DNA from: Notospermus geniculatus
Taxonomy: Eukaryota; Nemertea; Pilidiophora; Heteronemertea; Lineidae
Assembly: GCA_002633025.1 (NCBI GenBank)
Contig: NMRB01000997.1
Span: forward strand, 121,116-185,115
Direction: 5' to 3'
Length of the DNA: 64,000 bases
Positions 12,801 to 60,142 of the stretch are shown here, piece after piece. Numbering within the stretch: position 1 is the stretch's first letter; each line of letters begins with the position of its first letter. The position numbers and the translations under genes were made by a program. The notes beneath the pieces were generated by a model that saw only the letters and a program-made list of their open reading frames with translations, had not been told where the DNA came from and searched no databases.

Positions 12801-15800
12801 GTAGAGAGTTAACAAATGAGAACAGTCACCAAAACCAGTAGTCACTGAATGAAACCATATTCTGAACTTTCTCTGCTACTCATTTGTGTTTAAGGCTTCT
12901 CCTTCTGCTTCCTTCTTCCAGGATAAAACAGTTCGCCTCTGGTCAGTGGATTCAGAGTGTAACAGTTTAAAGTGTATAAGCGTCGGAGGGGGGCATACAC
13001 ATGCCGTCAATGCTGTGGCGTTCTCTAAGCTTGGTCTAAACTTTATTTTATCGGGAGGGGAGGATCTTACACTCAAACTGTGGTCACTGAAAGAGGAGAG
13101 CAGTGGCATGCAGCTATCTGCTCGGCTGACAGAGAAGGCCCATGAAAAGGAAATCAACTCGATATGTGTGTCTCCAAATGATAAGTTGATCGTTACTGGA
13201 TCTCAGGATAAACTTGCCAAGGTGAGCTGGGAGATTTTGGTAACGTGCATGTGATGCCGATGGAGAGGTTGGCTATTAATCTGAACCTAGCTATTGGTAA
13301 TGTTTGTCTGCAAGAGCAGTCGTCTGTTAATCAGGGAGTGAAGAGTCTACCCCAGGCATGAGACAAAAAAAGATTTTTGCATACTTCACACATGAACCTC
13401 TTTCCAGTTATGGAGTTCTTCTGACCTATCTCTGCTTGGAGTGTTCCGAGGCCACAAGCGAAGTATTTGGTGTGTTCAGTTCTCTCCTGTCGACCAAGCA
13501 TTAGCGACCTCCTCTGGAGACGGAAGTATCAAGATCTGGTCGTTGACAGATTTCAGCTGTGTGAAGGTGAGTAGTGAACGAATTATGATGATACATCCAT
13601 GTAATCCCTTAACCATTAAGCGGTTTTTCCACGTCACAATATTATTGCACAATATGGGGCCCAAAATGGGTGTCATGCTTCTGGCATAAGGGATGGAAGA
13701 AAGATTGGCAATAATATTGCCCATTTTGATCCTCATATAAATATTAGTCCTCAATAATATTGCACATCGATAGGCCGCTTTAGACCCTTGACTTTTTCAC
13801 ATCAATATTTTCAGACGTTTGAAGGCCATGAAACATCAGTATTACGAGTATCTTTCCTGAGTCGTGGTATGCAGCTCATCTCTTCTGGTTCTGACGGTTT
13901 GGTCAAACTCTGGACCATCAAAACCAACGAATGTGTGAAAACGTTGGATGAGCATGACGACAAAATATGGGCGATGGCGGTCAGTCAGGCGGAGGACAGG
14001 GTGGTGACAGGTGGGGCAGATTCTAACATCATTCTTTGGAAGGATACAACGGAGGAAGATCTGCAGGAGGCCAGGATGAAGCAGGAGGATGTGATTTTGA
14101 AGTAAGACTTGGATCCGTAGTGTTACACCTTTGGTCGTGGTTTCCATGCAGGTTTAAACATACGACATTATCATCATTTGTTTCAGAGAACAGAAGTTGA
14201 TGAACTACCTTCAGGAGAAGAAATATCTGAAAGCTATTGGCCTGGCAATTACACTGGAACAGCCGTTCAGGGTGCTGTCTATACTCAAACGTAAGTTATC
14301 TGTTGAGGCACAGGTGTCTGAGGCCAAATCTGCCCCTGGAGAAGGGGGTATAACATCTGCACGTCTCCAGCCTCTTCTAGAATATTGCCATTCATTGGTC
14401 AAAACGTCACCATTTTGTTGTAACTTCACAAACTTCGTCATGTGTCGTTGCAGAAGTCCTTGGAGAACCAGAAGGAGACCAAAGACTTGAGACGACATTG
14501 AACAAGTTGAGAGCTGATCAGATTGATGCTGTTCTCAGATTTGCCGTTGAGTGGAACACAAACAGCAAACACTGCCATGAAGCTCAGTTTGTTTTGAATA
14601 CCGTCCTGCGGCACTACCCTCCCGACGAGATCTTAGAACTGCCCAACATCAGGTCCATCCTAGAGGGATTCCTCCCGTACACGGAACGACACTTCCAGCG
14701 TATGAACCGACTGCGACAGCAGGCGACGTTTGTGGGTTATACAAGACAGTGTATGAAGATTGTCAGCCTACCTGAGTAAGAAGTTGGACGTGTCAGATTT
14801 GTATCTCTCTAGTAGCACGATACATGTGTAGGATCTGTATCTATTTAGTGTTAGCACTATACATGTGTAGGATCTGTATCTATCTAGTGTTAGCACTATA
14901 CATGTGTAGAATCTGTATCTATCTAGTGTTACCACTATACATGTACTTGTACAGGATCTATATCTATCTAGTGTTGGCACAATACATGTGTAGGATCTGT
15001 ATCTATCTAGTGTTAGCACTATACGTGTGTAGGATCTGTATCTATCTAGTGTTAGCACTATACGTGTGTAGGATCTGTATCTATCTATTGTTAGCACTAT
15101 ACGTGTGTAGGATCTGTATCTATCTAGTGTTAGCACTATACATGTGTAGGATCGGTATCTATCTATTGTTAGCACTATACATGTGTAGGGTCTGTATATC
15201 TGTAGTGTTACCACTATACATGTGTAGGATCTGTATCTCTCTGTTGGTTATGTTCTTTTTCTCTTCCCTCCCTAACAGGTCATCTGAAGGATCCATGGAG
15301 GTTGAAAGCCCAGAGTTTGTGATCAGCCGATCTCCTGCGAAGGTCGACAGCAGCTGTGAAATATCTGATGAAGACATGAATCATAGAATGGTAAATCTTG
15401 ATCTCCTCAGATCGTCTCCTCAGTGAAACTTCCATGCAGTACTGTGTTTTGGACTTAGTCAATGATGAGACGACCTTTGGCCAACCATTAGTCATCAGGG
15501 GCCATATTTATGAAGCCTTCGCAACTTTGCGTTCACGCAAATCTATTGTTTGGCTGCACATGCCCTATTGTTCACTGACTGCCTTAATAGATTACAAACG
15601 CAAAGTTGCGACGGCTTCACAAATGTGGCCCCAGATCTTGTATTTTAAATGAATAATATTTGTTCTCCCTCTTTGTATCTGTTTATAAGTCCCGTGTCTT
15701 TCTGTTCCAGGTGACCAGAGGTGACACATCATCTGAGGAAGAGATGGAGGCTGATGAGGTCGAGGATTCTGGTTGTGAATCGGCCGAGGAGGAGATTCAA

Positions 15801-16007
15801 CAAAAGACAAAACAACAGACAGCCCCTCATCGGAAAAAGAAAGAATGTGCCACAGGACAACCAGTTAAGAAAATCAAGTCAAAAAGAACTATGAAAAATG
15901 AGTCTGATGGTGATGAAATTAGGCTGCAGTCTGGTAAAGATTCAAGGAAAACAGCCCGGCTGAGATGGTCAAAGAAGAAATTAAAACAACCAAAGTTGGC
16001 AAAGTAG
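6840..16007 (+). CDS. TBL3: Transducin beta-like 3 / UTP13 WD40 protein
   Basis: Small-subunit (SSU) processome protein, which acts in nucleolar pre-18S rRNA processing as part of the UTP-B subcomplex. Exons: 6840-6862, 8975-9026, 9265-9486, 9668-9816, 9961-10131 (duplicate 10543-10713), 10974-11046, 11575-11668, 11863-12083, 12394-12594, 12922-13221, 13408-13566, 13815-14101, 14187-14290, 14454-14775, 15279-15390, 15711-16007. All splice phases agree, giving about 928 residues (985 if both exon 5 copies are used). The start ATG has a good context, and its 23-nt exon joins exon 2 to read MAASLKANFSVVKKYDAFY, which fits the family N-terminus. WD signatures include IKVWD, VRMWD, VILWN, VRLWS and VKLWT. 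The C-terminal UTP13 domain (exons 13-14) contains WNTNS.HCHEAQ and LPYTERHFQR. The acidic then Lys-rich tail is longer than in vertebrate TBL3 and may act as a nuclear signal. Confidence 0.95.
7241..7895. mobile_element. ~655-bp foldback element, copy A (TBL3 intron 1)
   Basis: Arms of about 275 bases, 7241-7515 and 7615-7895, are diverged reverse complements. The outer end reads AGGCCTTATCGCACCTAGCA, and the inner part carries GCGATCGCAAAAAATCGAT. It has no ORF and is a non-autonomous foldback or MITE. Confidence 0.85.
8224..8864. mobile_element. ~640-bp foldback element, copy B (TBL3 intron 1)
   Basis: Same family as the element at 7241-7895, with arms ending at GCGATCGCAAAAAATCGATG (left) and starting near 8603 (right). 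The outermost ~40 bases of the left arm are absent, while the right arm keeps the GGTGCGACAAGGCCT end. The two copies lie about 330 bases apart in the first intron of TBL3. Confidence 0.85.
10262..10407. repeat. Inverted repeat between duplicated TBL3 exons
   Basis: TGTTTACACGCGTCTAACAT at 10262 recurs inverted ending near 10407 (CGCAGGATAGTTAGACGCGT...). It lies between exon 5 and its duplicate and touches the left edge of the second duplicated unit. Confidence 0.8.
10543..10713 (+). CDS. TBL3: Duplicate of TBL3 exon 5 (57 codons, in frame)
   Basis: This 171-nt exon repeats 9961-10131 with four substitutions. Three are silent (V, D and T codons) and one gives T to A in SSCLTVF. The acceptor (TTCCCAG) and donor (CAG/GTAATG) are intact and both ends have the same phase. 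It could therefore be spliced in addition to, or instead of, exon 5. The duplicated unit also includes about 138 bases of upstream intron (9823 and 10406 onward). It encodes one WD repeat region with GSDDYQVRMWDLK. Confidence 0.85.
11104..11400 (+). mobile_element. tRNA-derived SINE
   Basis: The head resembles a tRNA with a B box GGTTCGAATCC at 11156-11166. The body follows (CATATGAGATTTC..., GCATGGGACAGTAAGCCG, CAAGTGAGGAACATGAGTAG) and ends near AAATGAAACACAAATACC. Two further members occur at 29655-29905 and 44703-44970. It lies in TBL3 intron 6. Confidence 0.88.
14814..15240. repeat. 39-bp minisatellite, ~11 units (TBL3 intron 14)
   Basis: Units read TAGCACTATACATGTGTAGG followed by ATCTGTATCTATCTAGTGT, with point variation. 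The repeat is open on both strands and produces long artefact ORFs. Confidence 0.95.
15497..15634. repeat. Foldback in TBL3 intron 15
   Basis: GGGGCCATATTTATGAAGCC near 15497 pairs with GGCTTCACAAATGTGGCCCC ending near 15634. Inner arms share CGCAACTTTGCGT / ACGCAAAGTTGCG. Confidence 0.85.
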
Positions 16008-16140
16008 CGGATATGACGGGAGAGATGCCAGTTGTTGTGTCGTCCGTCGGTTGGCTTGTGTGAGAGACACGTTGAGAATACTGGGAGCAATCACTGGGTG
16101 ATTGAGGCGGGGCGAAACGGGACTGGGTGAAAGGTTTACC

Positions 16141-16146
16141 AATAAA
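16141..16146 (+). promoter_or_regulatory. Poly(A) signal of TBL3
   Basis: AATAAA lies 134 bases after the TBL3 stop codon. It is the first canonical signal downstream. Confidence 0.65.
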
Positions 16147-16149
16147 TGC

Positions 16150-17385
16150 ATTTGTCATATTTTGAACGTCTTGTCTTGTCTTAGTTATTGTCTTCATGAA
16201 CGAGTTCCATCTGTCCTAACTTATAAATCCCTGTGTCACATCATTTCTCCTTCAGAAACGTTCATTTTGCTTTTGAATATGAGGATATTTCACCTTGTTG
16301 GTATGTGTTGAGGTACCGGTAAATTGTTTTCATGTGCTAACAGAATCGACTTTTTCAGGTGGTCAAGATAAAGGGTGAGTACGTTTGAACCCAACTTGGG
16401 CCTGTTCGAATTGTAGCGAAGGCTGTCAGCAATGTCTGCTAATGATTTTGTAATCTCTGTTGTTTTCAGGTGCCTTTTGACTCTAGTTTAGCATGAGTCA
16501 TCATGCTGTCAGATCATGCTCACACAACATATTGTGACAGGAGAACAAATCAGTTTTGAAAATATGAATTTTGTAACACCATAATATGTACAATGTATTC
16601 ATGAAAGTTACTACAGTATAAATATGGATGATATACCATCGTAATATAAAGAGGTACTAGTATTGAGGAAAGTTACACGAGTAAACACCGTCTTCTCTCT
16701 GTACATTGCCTCTTGGAGGCCAGCGTTTGCTTTTAATAGAATGTGATACTGATCGTTGAAGGCCAGTGTTGGCTGTGGAATGTGATAGTTAGGCCCTCAT
16801 CTTGGAGGCCAGTGGTGTCTCTGAATTGTGATTGGCCCTCAGCTTGGAGGCCCGTGTTGGCTCTGGAATGCAATAGTTGGGCCCTCAGCTTGGAGGCTAG
16901 TGTTGGCTCTGGAATGCAATAGTTGGCTCTCAGCTTGGAGGCCGGTTGTGGCTCTGGAGTGTGACAGTTAGGCCTTCAGCATGGAGGTTTGCGTCTTAGC
17001 CCTTTGCATTTGTGCATTTGATCTACACAGGACCAGCGTGAGTTAACAGTAGCACCATAGATATGCAGCACCAAGCAAACATCTCATACTGTTCATGGTG
17101 GATAGAATGATACAATGTTCATTGATCTGATGTGGCGGAATGCAGTCTTTCCGCTGTGAAATCGTTCTTTCGGCCTTGATATACAGGTGTAATGTTTTTC
17201 ACTGCCCCCCGTTTGCCAGTGCCTCCCAACAAAAGATTCACGGAATAAGCCGTGACGTGACAATGAGGGAGGCACTGACCGCCGAACAATAAAGCGGGCA
17301 TTGTCATACGGGGGGCATTCTCATACATTACACCTGAACGCTTTAAAACGTTTGCCTTTGCAGTGTGTGAGTTTGAACTCATCGG
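16150..17385. other. Interval between convergent TBL3 and ABCC 3' ends
   Basis: It holds TBL3 3' sequence, a minisatellite at 16710-16990 (units like CTTGGAGGCCAGTGTTGGCT) and a weak foldback at about 17180-17340 (CTGCCCCCCGT / ACGGGGGGCA). No further gene is seen. Confidence 0.7.
16710..16990. repeat. Degenerate minisatellite, ~5-6 units
   Basis: Repeated units of roughly 50-60 bases contain AGCTTGGAGGC, GTTGGCTCTGGAATG and AGTTGGGCCCTC. Confidence 0.85.
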
Positions 17386-53046
<35,661 letters not shown>

Positions 53047-53544
53047 GGCGTTGTCTCTTCAAGGAAGGACAAAAAACATCACGTCCAGTCGGCCGACAGA
53101 CTCGCTGTACTGATGTGAAATGATGATATGGTGACCCTACCTGCCCACGACCCCAGTTTATATTGATTCCTCTTAGGGGGGTGGGTTGACCCCTAGCTGT
53201 TGATTTGTCCCGATGCCCTGTTTCTAGTACGATACTCTCAACATGACATTAACATAACGGGTGGACTCCGTCTCTTATCTCTCGTCTCTTGTTTGAACAT
53301 GTTTTATCGGCAGCCTCGTTTCTAAGCTATAAATCAACTTCGGAAAAATGCAAAAAAATCTGGACCGTGCGGACATCATGCACTCAAGATGATTATGTGA
53401 TCACATGACTGTGTCCTGGCCTATTCTCAGCAAAGAATTAATCAGGCAATGTTCACCCTGATTCAGCCACAAAGACATGGTTATCGGGAAGAATATTTTT
53501 ATTGCTTATTTGGGGAGAAACCAGCCCCGTCTATCTTGGATGCA

Positions 53545-53701
53545 TAAGGCCGCTTTTCCACGAGACGTTTGCGGACGCGGTTTCGGTGGCGGGAGCGGGT
53601 GCGTGTGAAACAGCTAATGGGAAATACGTTGGTTCGATTTTTTCCACCCGCGCCCGCCTCCTATTCCGCGCCCGCAAACGTCTCGTGGAAAAGCAGCCTT
53701 A
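53545..53701. mobile_element. 157-bp MITE with TAAGGC ends
   Basis: AAGGCCGCTTTTCCACGAGA pairs with TCTCGTGGAAAAGCAGCCTT, with TA(A/G)-type flanks. The same family is found at 62113-62252. A second, similar foldback (GGCCTGCTTTCCATTGGCGC / AGGAAACA-type inverse) abuts it at 53700-53790. Confidence 0.85.
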
Positions 53702-54519
53702 GGCCTGCTTTCCATTGGCGCGTTTCCGTGCGCGGAAACGCTCGAAGGCATTGTTTGTTTCCGCGCCGTGACCAATGAAGCGGAAACAAACAATGCTTAC
53801 TGCAATGACAATTAGTTACTTCACCACTTGCAGATCTTCTTTCGGTTTTCATTACATGCCAATTACTCTGGGGGTCGTTCCTCAATGAATACGCAACAGA
53901 ATTTTGTCCAACATGGTGTTGTAACTGGGTGTGGCTAAAACGTGGGAACGTTGTTGGTAGTGAAAAGAGAAAGATAAATCAACACTCATTGACGTTTGGT
54001 ATGCATTAGAAGGCATTTAATCGATGATGTAGGACAGTGGGACGAAAGAAGAAATATTGTATGTCAATATTGTCTTTATCATCATGAGTTTTCAAATTGA
54101 GATTTATCAATGTCCTAGTTATTGCCCTGTGTCATGGCGGAAATAACGTCCCATAGGAATGCCTCTCTATCGTCTCTCCATTTCATAATCAGTAATTAAT
54201 ACTGAACAGTTCTCTCTGATGATGGCTCCCACTCAAAGCCATCATCTTTTTCATACCATCTCCCCATATCCCACAGTTTGTGATATGCCGACCGGACATT
54301 ATGCAAATAGGTCCTCCCCTTTGGGGAGTAATTAATAGAGTCACATCTTCGTAAATGGCGGATGAACGTTCTGTGTTGATTTCAATGGAATCTGACAGTG
54401 AGCTGGCCACGGAGCGAAATATACCCTACTCCAAGTAATAGCACGGCCTAACCAGGAGATAATCTCCTCCTGCCTAAACTGACGGCCGCGGAGGGTTTCC
54501 TTTTTGGCCTAGTCGTTGG

Positions 54520-54640
54520 CGCGTTGACCTCTGAGCTTTCAGTTGAAAGCAATGTTACCTCGCGGTCAGTACAAGGATGGGTGACCGGCGCTAGTGATAC
54601 GCAAAATTATGAGCAGTGTAACATGGGTAATATGTCGTGG
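54520..54640 (+). repeat. Possible 5S rRNA-like (SINE3-type) fragment
   Basis: AAGCAATGTTACCTCGCGGT followed by CAGTAC..GGATGGGTGACCG resembles the internal promoter and 3' half of 5S rRNA. The rest of a 5S gene is not recognisable. Confidence 0.35.
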
Positions 54641-55450
54641 AAGTTGGGGAATGACATGAAGTTGGAACAAGAATTCTCGGAGCGATTACGATGACCGAAG
54701 GTTTCATTTGTTATAGATACTGAATTCGGTCATCGTCACACATAGCAACGCCACTGCATCTTACTCAAAAACTTACACCTGTATGAACAAAAAAGCATTT
54801 GTACTGATTTCATTTTCAAAATTATCGCAAAAATGGTATGGTTACTATGGTTACGGTTTTGACCTATTTCCGGAAGTCCGATTTTGGCCGATTTTAACTA
54901 TGTTGTTCTCCACATCTAATAATACAAGAATACGCCAAAAAAACTTTTGTTGCAATTTTTTAAGGGTTCGGCCATTTTTTCCGCTATTTTGACTGGACTA
55001 TCACAGCAGACGTCATAGCGCCGTTTTGCCATGTCAAATCATGTAAACATAGATCCGCAATCAACGCCATCGATCTTCTGCAACCTGCTGCAACGCATCC
55101 CCCTGTAAACTGGATCCCGATGCATAGAGCAAAAAAACATAATTGATGCCTTTGTCGATGAATTTCGATAGAATGGCGTGAGTAGTTGAAACGCAATGAA
55201 CTCCAAGGTAAAGTGAAAAAGGTATTTGTATCAGTGAGAGCCGCAGATGATCAGCTGATGATGCGCTCATACTTTTTGCCCATCCAATGCGTTGGGCACA
55301 TTGTATCTCCTCCCAAAGTATGTTAACTTAACTTGATAAAAACAGAAATAAACACACTTTCGATGGATAGGCCTAATGACACTCCGGGAGGGAGTGCATT
55401 CGTTGCGTCGGGGACGTGACATATGACCCCTACTGTACATCGTCTAGGGC

Positions 55451-58310
55451 CTACACACGCCGAGAATGAACGCTATTTTCGGTTCCCATGGGTAAAATCA
55501 CAATATAGACAAGCGTGATGACGAATATAACGATGAAGTAGACCAACATGAGAAACCGGTCGACGATCCGAGCTGCCTCTTTCCATTCATTCGTCACGCT
55601 TTCATCCTTATCTTTATTCTCCTTTCTGTCATTCATTGTTTTGGTCTCCTGTAGAATGCAATCAAGAAGTCTCAACACCTCCCTGTTTCCATGGTTCTCC
55701 TCCGTCAGGTCCGAAGGATTTTTCAGTGTCCCCAGTTTGGTGACTTGGTTCTCCTCAGCGCAGACGCCATCGGTAAACCTCGATTCCTGATCGGCTGGAG
55801 AACATCGGCAGTAGTGCGTCAACCGACCGAGGACGTTGAATATGAGATATCGAATAGTTGGTGAAAATTTCGCTTCGCTTCCTGTGTGGTGGATATTGAG
55901 GACCATCACGGACATGAGGGTGGTGACGGCGGTCGTCCCCATCAGGGTGGTCAGGTAAAGAACTGCAAAACAAAACATTCTACCAAGTAAAATAAATGTC
56001 CATTATTTGTAGTCGGAGCTGTCAAGTTTTGCTGTCCAAAAGTGGCAGGCTACCTGCCACTGATATCTGAAGAGGTATATGGCTAGTCAGAGCACTCGAA
56101 CTGAGTGGTGTTGGGGAAGCAGAAATATTCATTCCATCAAAAATAGATAAGAGAGGATGTCACATGACTGACGGCACTGATTTGATTCGCTGACAGTCAT
56201 GGGTGGACAANGAGCATCGCTGGCGAGAAGATTCCACGCATCGCTGTCGCACACCTGGCGTCAACAGCCAATTTCGCTCGGTGGCGATCAATTCGCGTGT
56301 GATATCGCCTGGTGTGCAGGTGGATTTTATATAGCACAGTATTTATTTGTAACTGCTGCTGCTGAATAGATCCAATTAGTCGTGTATACATACCACCTCC
56401 AGGAATGCCGATATACTGAACGACTGTTGTTTGGAATCCTGAAGAAAGAAATGAACCAACTCAGACAAACTAGGCCTATGTTGCATCGATTGAATTGGCG
56501 TTGGCGTTGGCATTTCGGGGATTGCGAAAACACAATAGAGTTTTCGCAAAGCCCCCGAAACGCCAACGCCAACGTCTATCCTGCTGTTCGGTGCTCTTCG
56601 TGGCACCAAATGGGTTTGGCGTTCGTTGTTGGCGTTTTGGGGCTCTGCGAAAACAATAGGGAGTTTTCGCAAAGCCCCTGAAACGCCAACGCGAACGTCT
56701 ACCTTTTGCTCAGTGCTCTCTTCGTGGCATCGAACAGTGGGTTTGGCGTTCGTTGTTGCCGTTTCGGGGGTTTTACGAAAACTCCCTACTATAATTCTAA
56801 ACAGGATACGTAGCCTATACATACCACATTGAGAACATGTACCAGGTGAGCCCTCACATCCACATAGAAAGGTCCAGATGTGTTGAAAGGAGGGCGTGCC
56901 TGATGGTCGAGTTGCGCAATGGACGTGATTTTTTTCGTGAGCTCGGCCTCTTTTGTTGCTATTCGCTCTGAAAACAGCATATCACACGGTTGACATGAGA
57001 AGTTCTGGCATGCCGTTAATGTAAATTTGGAGAGTTTCAAAAGAGTCGATCTTCCTGGTGTGTTGCTCACCCGGCACTACAGGCGGAGCTGTTGATAACG
57101 GGAAAGGAGTAATGAACGGTTAGCGGCCGGATAGTACGGTACCATGAAATCCTGTAGCTGGCTACAATGGACGCTGTAATGGCTAATGGTTGCTGTAGTG
57201 TTTATAATGGTCGATGAAGTGGCTAATGGCTATTGTAGTGGCTATAATGGTCGGTGTAGTGGCCATGGTTGCCGTTGTGCCTGTAATGGCGGCTGTAGTG
57301 GCCAATGGCTGCTGTAGTGCCTTTTATGGTCGATACTAATGGTGGATGTCGTGGATAATGGTTGCCGTTGTGCCTATAATGGTCGCTGTAGTGGCTAATG
57401 GCCACTGTATAGCGGAATGACGGCTTTATAATATGGGTTGTGATTGCCGCTGGCAGCGAAGTACTCGTGGCTAAAAGAAATTAGGGCACTGATCGGCCGC
57501 TGTGGGCCCCTAATAGTTCATGGCATATTGGATAGGCGTAAACCATGAATGATTGAGCTGCCAGGGTTTTGAAATGCGTGGGGATGTCGTCTGTCACCAA
57601 TACCTGATATTTGCAAATTCGATTCGTAGCAACAGGTAGTTGTTTGCGTAGCGCTCGATTATTTACCTTCAAATCGGCTAACTATCGGCTTCCAACAACG
57701 GGACGGTAATCACGTAACGGTAACGATTAAATAGTTGCGGATACTGGGGCACGATATGAGTTGAAACAGCCGTTTGTGATGGTAAATTGGTACTCCATAC
57801 AAAAAGACTGTGATTACACCAAATCTGCGACTATTTTGGAACAATTTAGTGTGAACAAACCTGGGTTTTAAGTGTGAGACAAACGGCTTGTCGTGTACAA
57901 TGCAATCGCGGGAATGGGTCATAGGCTCTCACGTGAGAGCCTCACTGTAGGTAAGAAGCGGACAGTTTTCACAGAGGGCGTTCTTTACCATTACACCGGA
58001 ATTTGCTTTCTTCGTCTTTCCATTCCTCCCACAGCGGGGTTTTTACCTCACTTTGCTGCGAGCGTATGAAGAGGAGCGAGACCAAAGCCCTGCTGTAGGA
58101 GGATGCGTCTTCCCATTCCCTAAGCCAATTACACAATTAGTCTAACTACCAAGTCAGAATAACACCATCCTCGTTGTATGATAGAAGTACATGTAGGCCT
58201 CTGTGATCTATAGGTTACCTACCCGGTATCCCGTCTGACTGCGCGCAGCTGGAATATGCCAGAATGATGAGAAATATCAGATATTCAAGGTAGGAGGACA
58301 CCTGCTCCAT
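55451..58310 (-). CDS. Nicotinic-type Cys-loop receptor subunit, incomplete
   Basis: Pentameric ligand-gated ion channel subunit, expected in the plasma membrane. Exon 1 (58310-58223) encodes a signal peptide, MEQVSSYLEYLIFLIILAYS. Exon 2 (56967-56825) carries ARPPFNTSGPFYVDVR, the RP and beta-1 region with an NTS sequon. Exon 3 (56438-56394) is exactly 45 nt (DSKQQSFSISAFLEV), the size typical of the third exon of nicotinic receptor genes. The last exon (55962-55451) has TM3 (LTTLMSVMVLNIHH), the intracellular loop and TM4 (RFLMLVYFIVIFVITLVYIV). Exons for the Cys-loop, TM1 and TM2 are absent; a single n lies at 56211 in that interval. The gap, not necessarily the gene, is broken. Ligand and subtype cannot be told. 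Confidence 0.78.
56211..56211. other. Unresolved base (assembly join)
   Basis: A single n directly followed by a copy of the CACACCAGGCGATATCGC family. The missing receptor exons should lie here. Confidence 0.85.
56495..56790. repeat. Array of foldbacks, GTTTGGCGTTCG/CGAAACGCCAACG family
   Basis: Three inverted units with CGAAACGCCAACGCCAACGT, TTTTCGCAAAGCCCC and GGGTTTGGCGTTCGTTGTTG alternate in orientation. One member is at 18800-18915. It lies in intron 2 of the Cys-loop receptor gene. Confidence 0.85.
57165..57415. repeat. Degenerate minisatellite in receptor intron 1
   Basis: Units such as GTAGTGGCTAATGGCTGCTG and GCCTATAATGGTCGCTGTAG repeat with variation. Confidence 0.85.
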
Positions 58311-59930
58311 TGTAGGGGTCAATCACTGAGGTCCCTGAAACAAGGAACATTCATCTAGGATCATTTTCCCAGCGGACATCGTTTACTGTTGCACCGGTCC
58401 GCGCACTGTAATAGTCGATCAAATGAACTTCTGCATATTTACGAATCCGGTGTGACAGGGATCAAAGTCCCCTGGAATCAAAGTCCGGTCTCAACGAATG
58501 ATGTAGGGGTAGGGTGTCGAACTTTTGGGTGTCCATTAATTGTCATCATACCATGAGGACATGAAAATTACTAAATATCACCAAAAACACTTGAAAAAAA
58601 TATTTCATAATGAACAAAAAATGTTGCGGGAAAGATACGCGTCGAAGGCGAGTTCGCGAATGTCGCCTTCCGGCATTATGCCGGACGTTTTACTGGGTGT
58701 CCCTTCCATTGGCAATTTCACTTTGGCTTGTTTGAGCGAACGGGACCGAACTTTGATTACGTAACGATTACAGTATGATGCCTACCTGGTCTAGTGACAC
58801 TCGTCCAGATCGATATCTCACATCGATAATCCGTTAATCCAGGCGATTAGTTCTCCCATATCCATAAACCATCCTGTCACAGAGTATCCCCAACATTCCT
58901 CTCAATTTCCGTTTTGTTCTGAAATAATTGTCCTTCATTCGTGAACACTTATCAAAGACGAGAGACGTACTCCACATTGCTGTGGTCCAGTTTCCATGAT
59001 GATGGGGTCTAACAGCCACAGCAGCTGGCTGCTGACAGTCTTACTCGACCGCATGGCCTGCCATCTGACGGAGACAACCAGAACTCATTCCCCCGGCCCG
59101 AAAAATGAAGACGTTGCCTTTAGATGGAGCGCGGACCGCACCATGATGTCGCGCCATGTCAAGATCGCGCCCAATGTTTTTGAATGAGGAAAAGTCCAAA
59201 GTAAATACATGTACCAACTGTCTCAGGATGGGTATTATTTTACTCAACAACTGTCGAGATTGACCAAGATATCGAAATCTCTAAATGTGGTGTTTTAAAT
59301 TATTTCTGAATTTTCAACTGAATTTCAAGTGTAAAGATCCCAACACGGCTAACTAATTGATTTCCAATCACGGTGACATTACAAATATATTCTTTCCGGC
59401 TGTCTTAAGGCCTGAACCCACTCTCACGTTTTCCCGCCGCGGTTTCATCACTGCCCGACAAATTCTTTGTTATATTCTCGGTCCGCTGCCTTTTAACAAA
59501 GCATTTTCTGCCGCTACGTCAGTGGGTTCGGGCCTTTAGATACAGAGATAGCACATTTTGCAATGGTCACTATTATTGTCATGGTTCTCTGTATGACATC
59601 ACTCAAATGTGTGAAAAGAGCCGGAAATTTGAATTCGAAAATAATTACATTTTGCTGTTTATTTCGGAAATGGGTGGAGATTTTCAAATCAAACTGTTGT
59701 GAGTCCGGAAGTGATATCATAAGGCATTTGAAGCTGTAGGTAACTCATTTTGGTTTGCAAACTGGTCAGTTCCCCTTTAAGGCGTGCTACCCCTGAGTGC
59801 TGGCGATTGATGCCTTTTGCGAGGGTGCGTGGGTTCGAGTTTGGTGGGAACAAAAATTCATATCGCTTGCTTTTTGGAAGGAAGCTATGTCGTTCAGGTT
59901 AGAAACTTGTTTATTTCATCCCTTTCAAAC
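58311..59930. other. Intergenic between receptor and GST genes
   Basis: No gene supported. Short ORFs near 58540-58764 and 59000-59250 lack recognisable features. A MITE lies at 59405-59538 (TTAAGGCCTGAACCCACT / AGTGGGTTCGGGCCTTTA). Confidence 0.6.
59405..59538. mobile_element. ~130-bp MITE with TTAAGGCC ends
   Basis: Terminal inverted AAGGCCTGAACCCACT and AGTGGGTTCGGGCCTT with TTA on both sides. No coding content. Confidence 0.8.
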
Positions 59931-60142
59931 CAGGTGAAATCGTTATTGTTCAAATGTATACATTCTATAGATTATTCATGACATCAATGACATTTGTGTT
60001 TCTTATTGTGACGATCCTCCACGTGGCCCATATAGTGTCCTGGCTGGAAAGTTTTTAACCTATTTGTCTGATGGACCGGTACATGAGAGAAATCCCGATC
60101 ATGGAAAGCTTTGTCAAACCAGCGTAAACAGTCCGAGATATC

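Larger units (their letters stand above)
53047..55450. other. ABCC 5' flank and intergenic stretch
   Basis: The interval upstream of the ABCC start holds foldbacks at 53545-53790 and a possible 5S-like fragment at 54520-54640. No gene is supported in it. The ABCC promoter should lie near 53050-53400, but I see no clear TATA box. Confidence 0.6.

Noticed and set aside
14824-15240. CRISPR-like array
   Set aside because: Units are directly adjacent with no unique spacers, within a eukaryotic intron.
14768-15426. Long open frames on both strands rich in RICIYLVLALY / DRYRSYTCIVLT repeats
   Set aside because: They are translations of the 39-bp intronic minisatellite between two TBL3 exons, not a protein.
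58540-58764. 74-residue + strand frame near the receptor gene
   Set aside because: Low complexity start, no splice partner and no recognisable motif.
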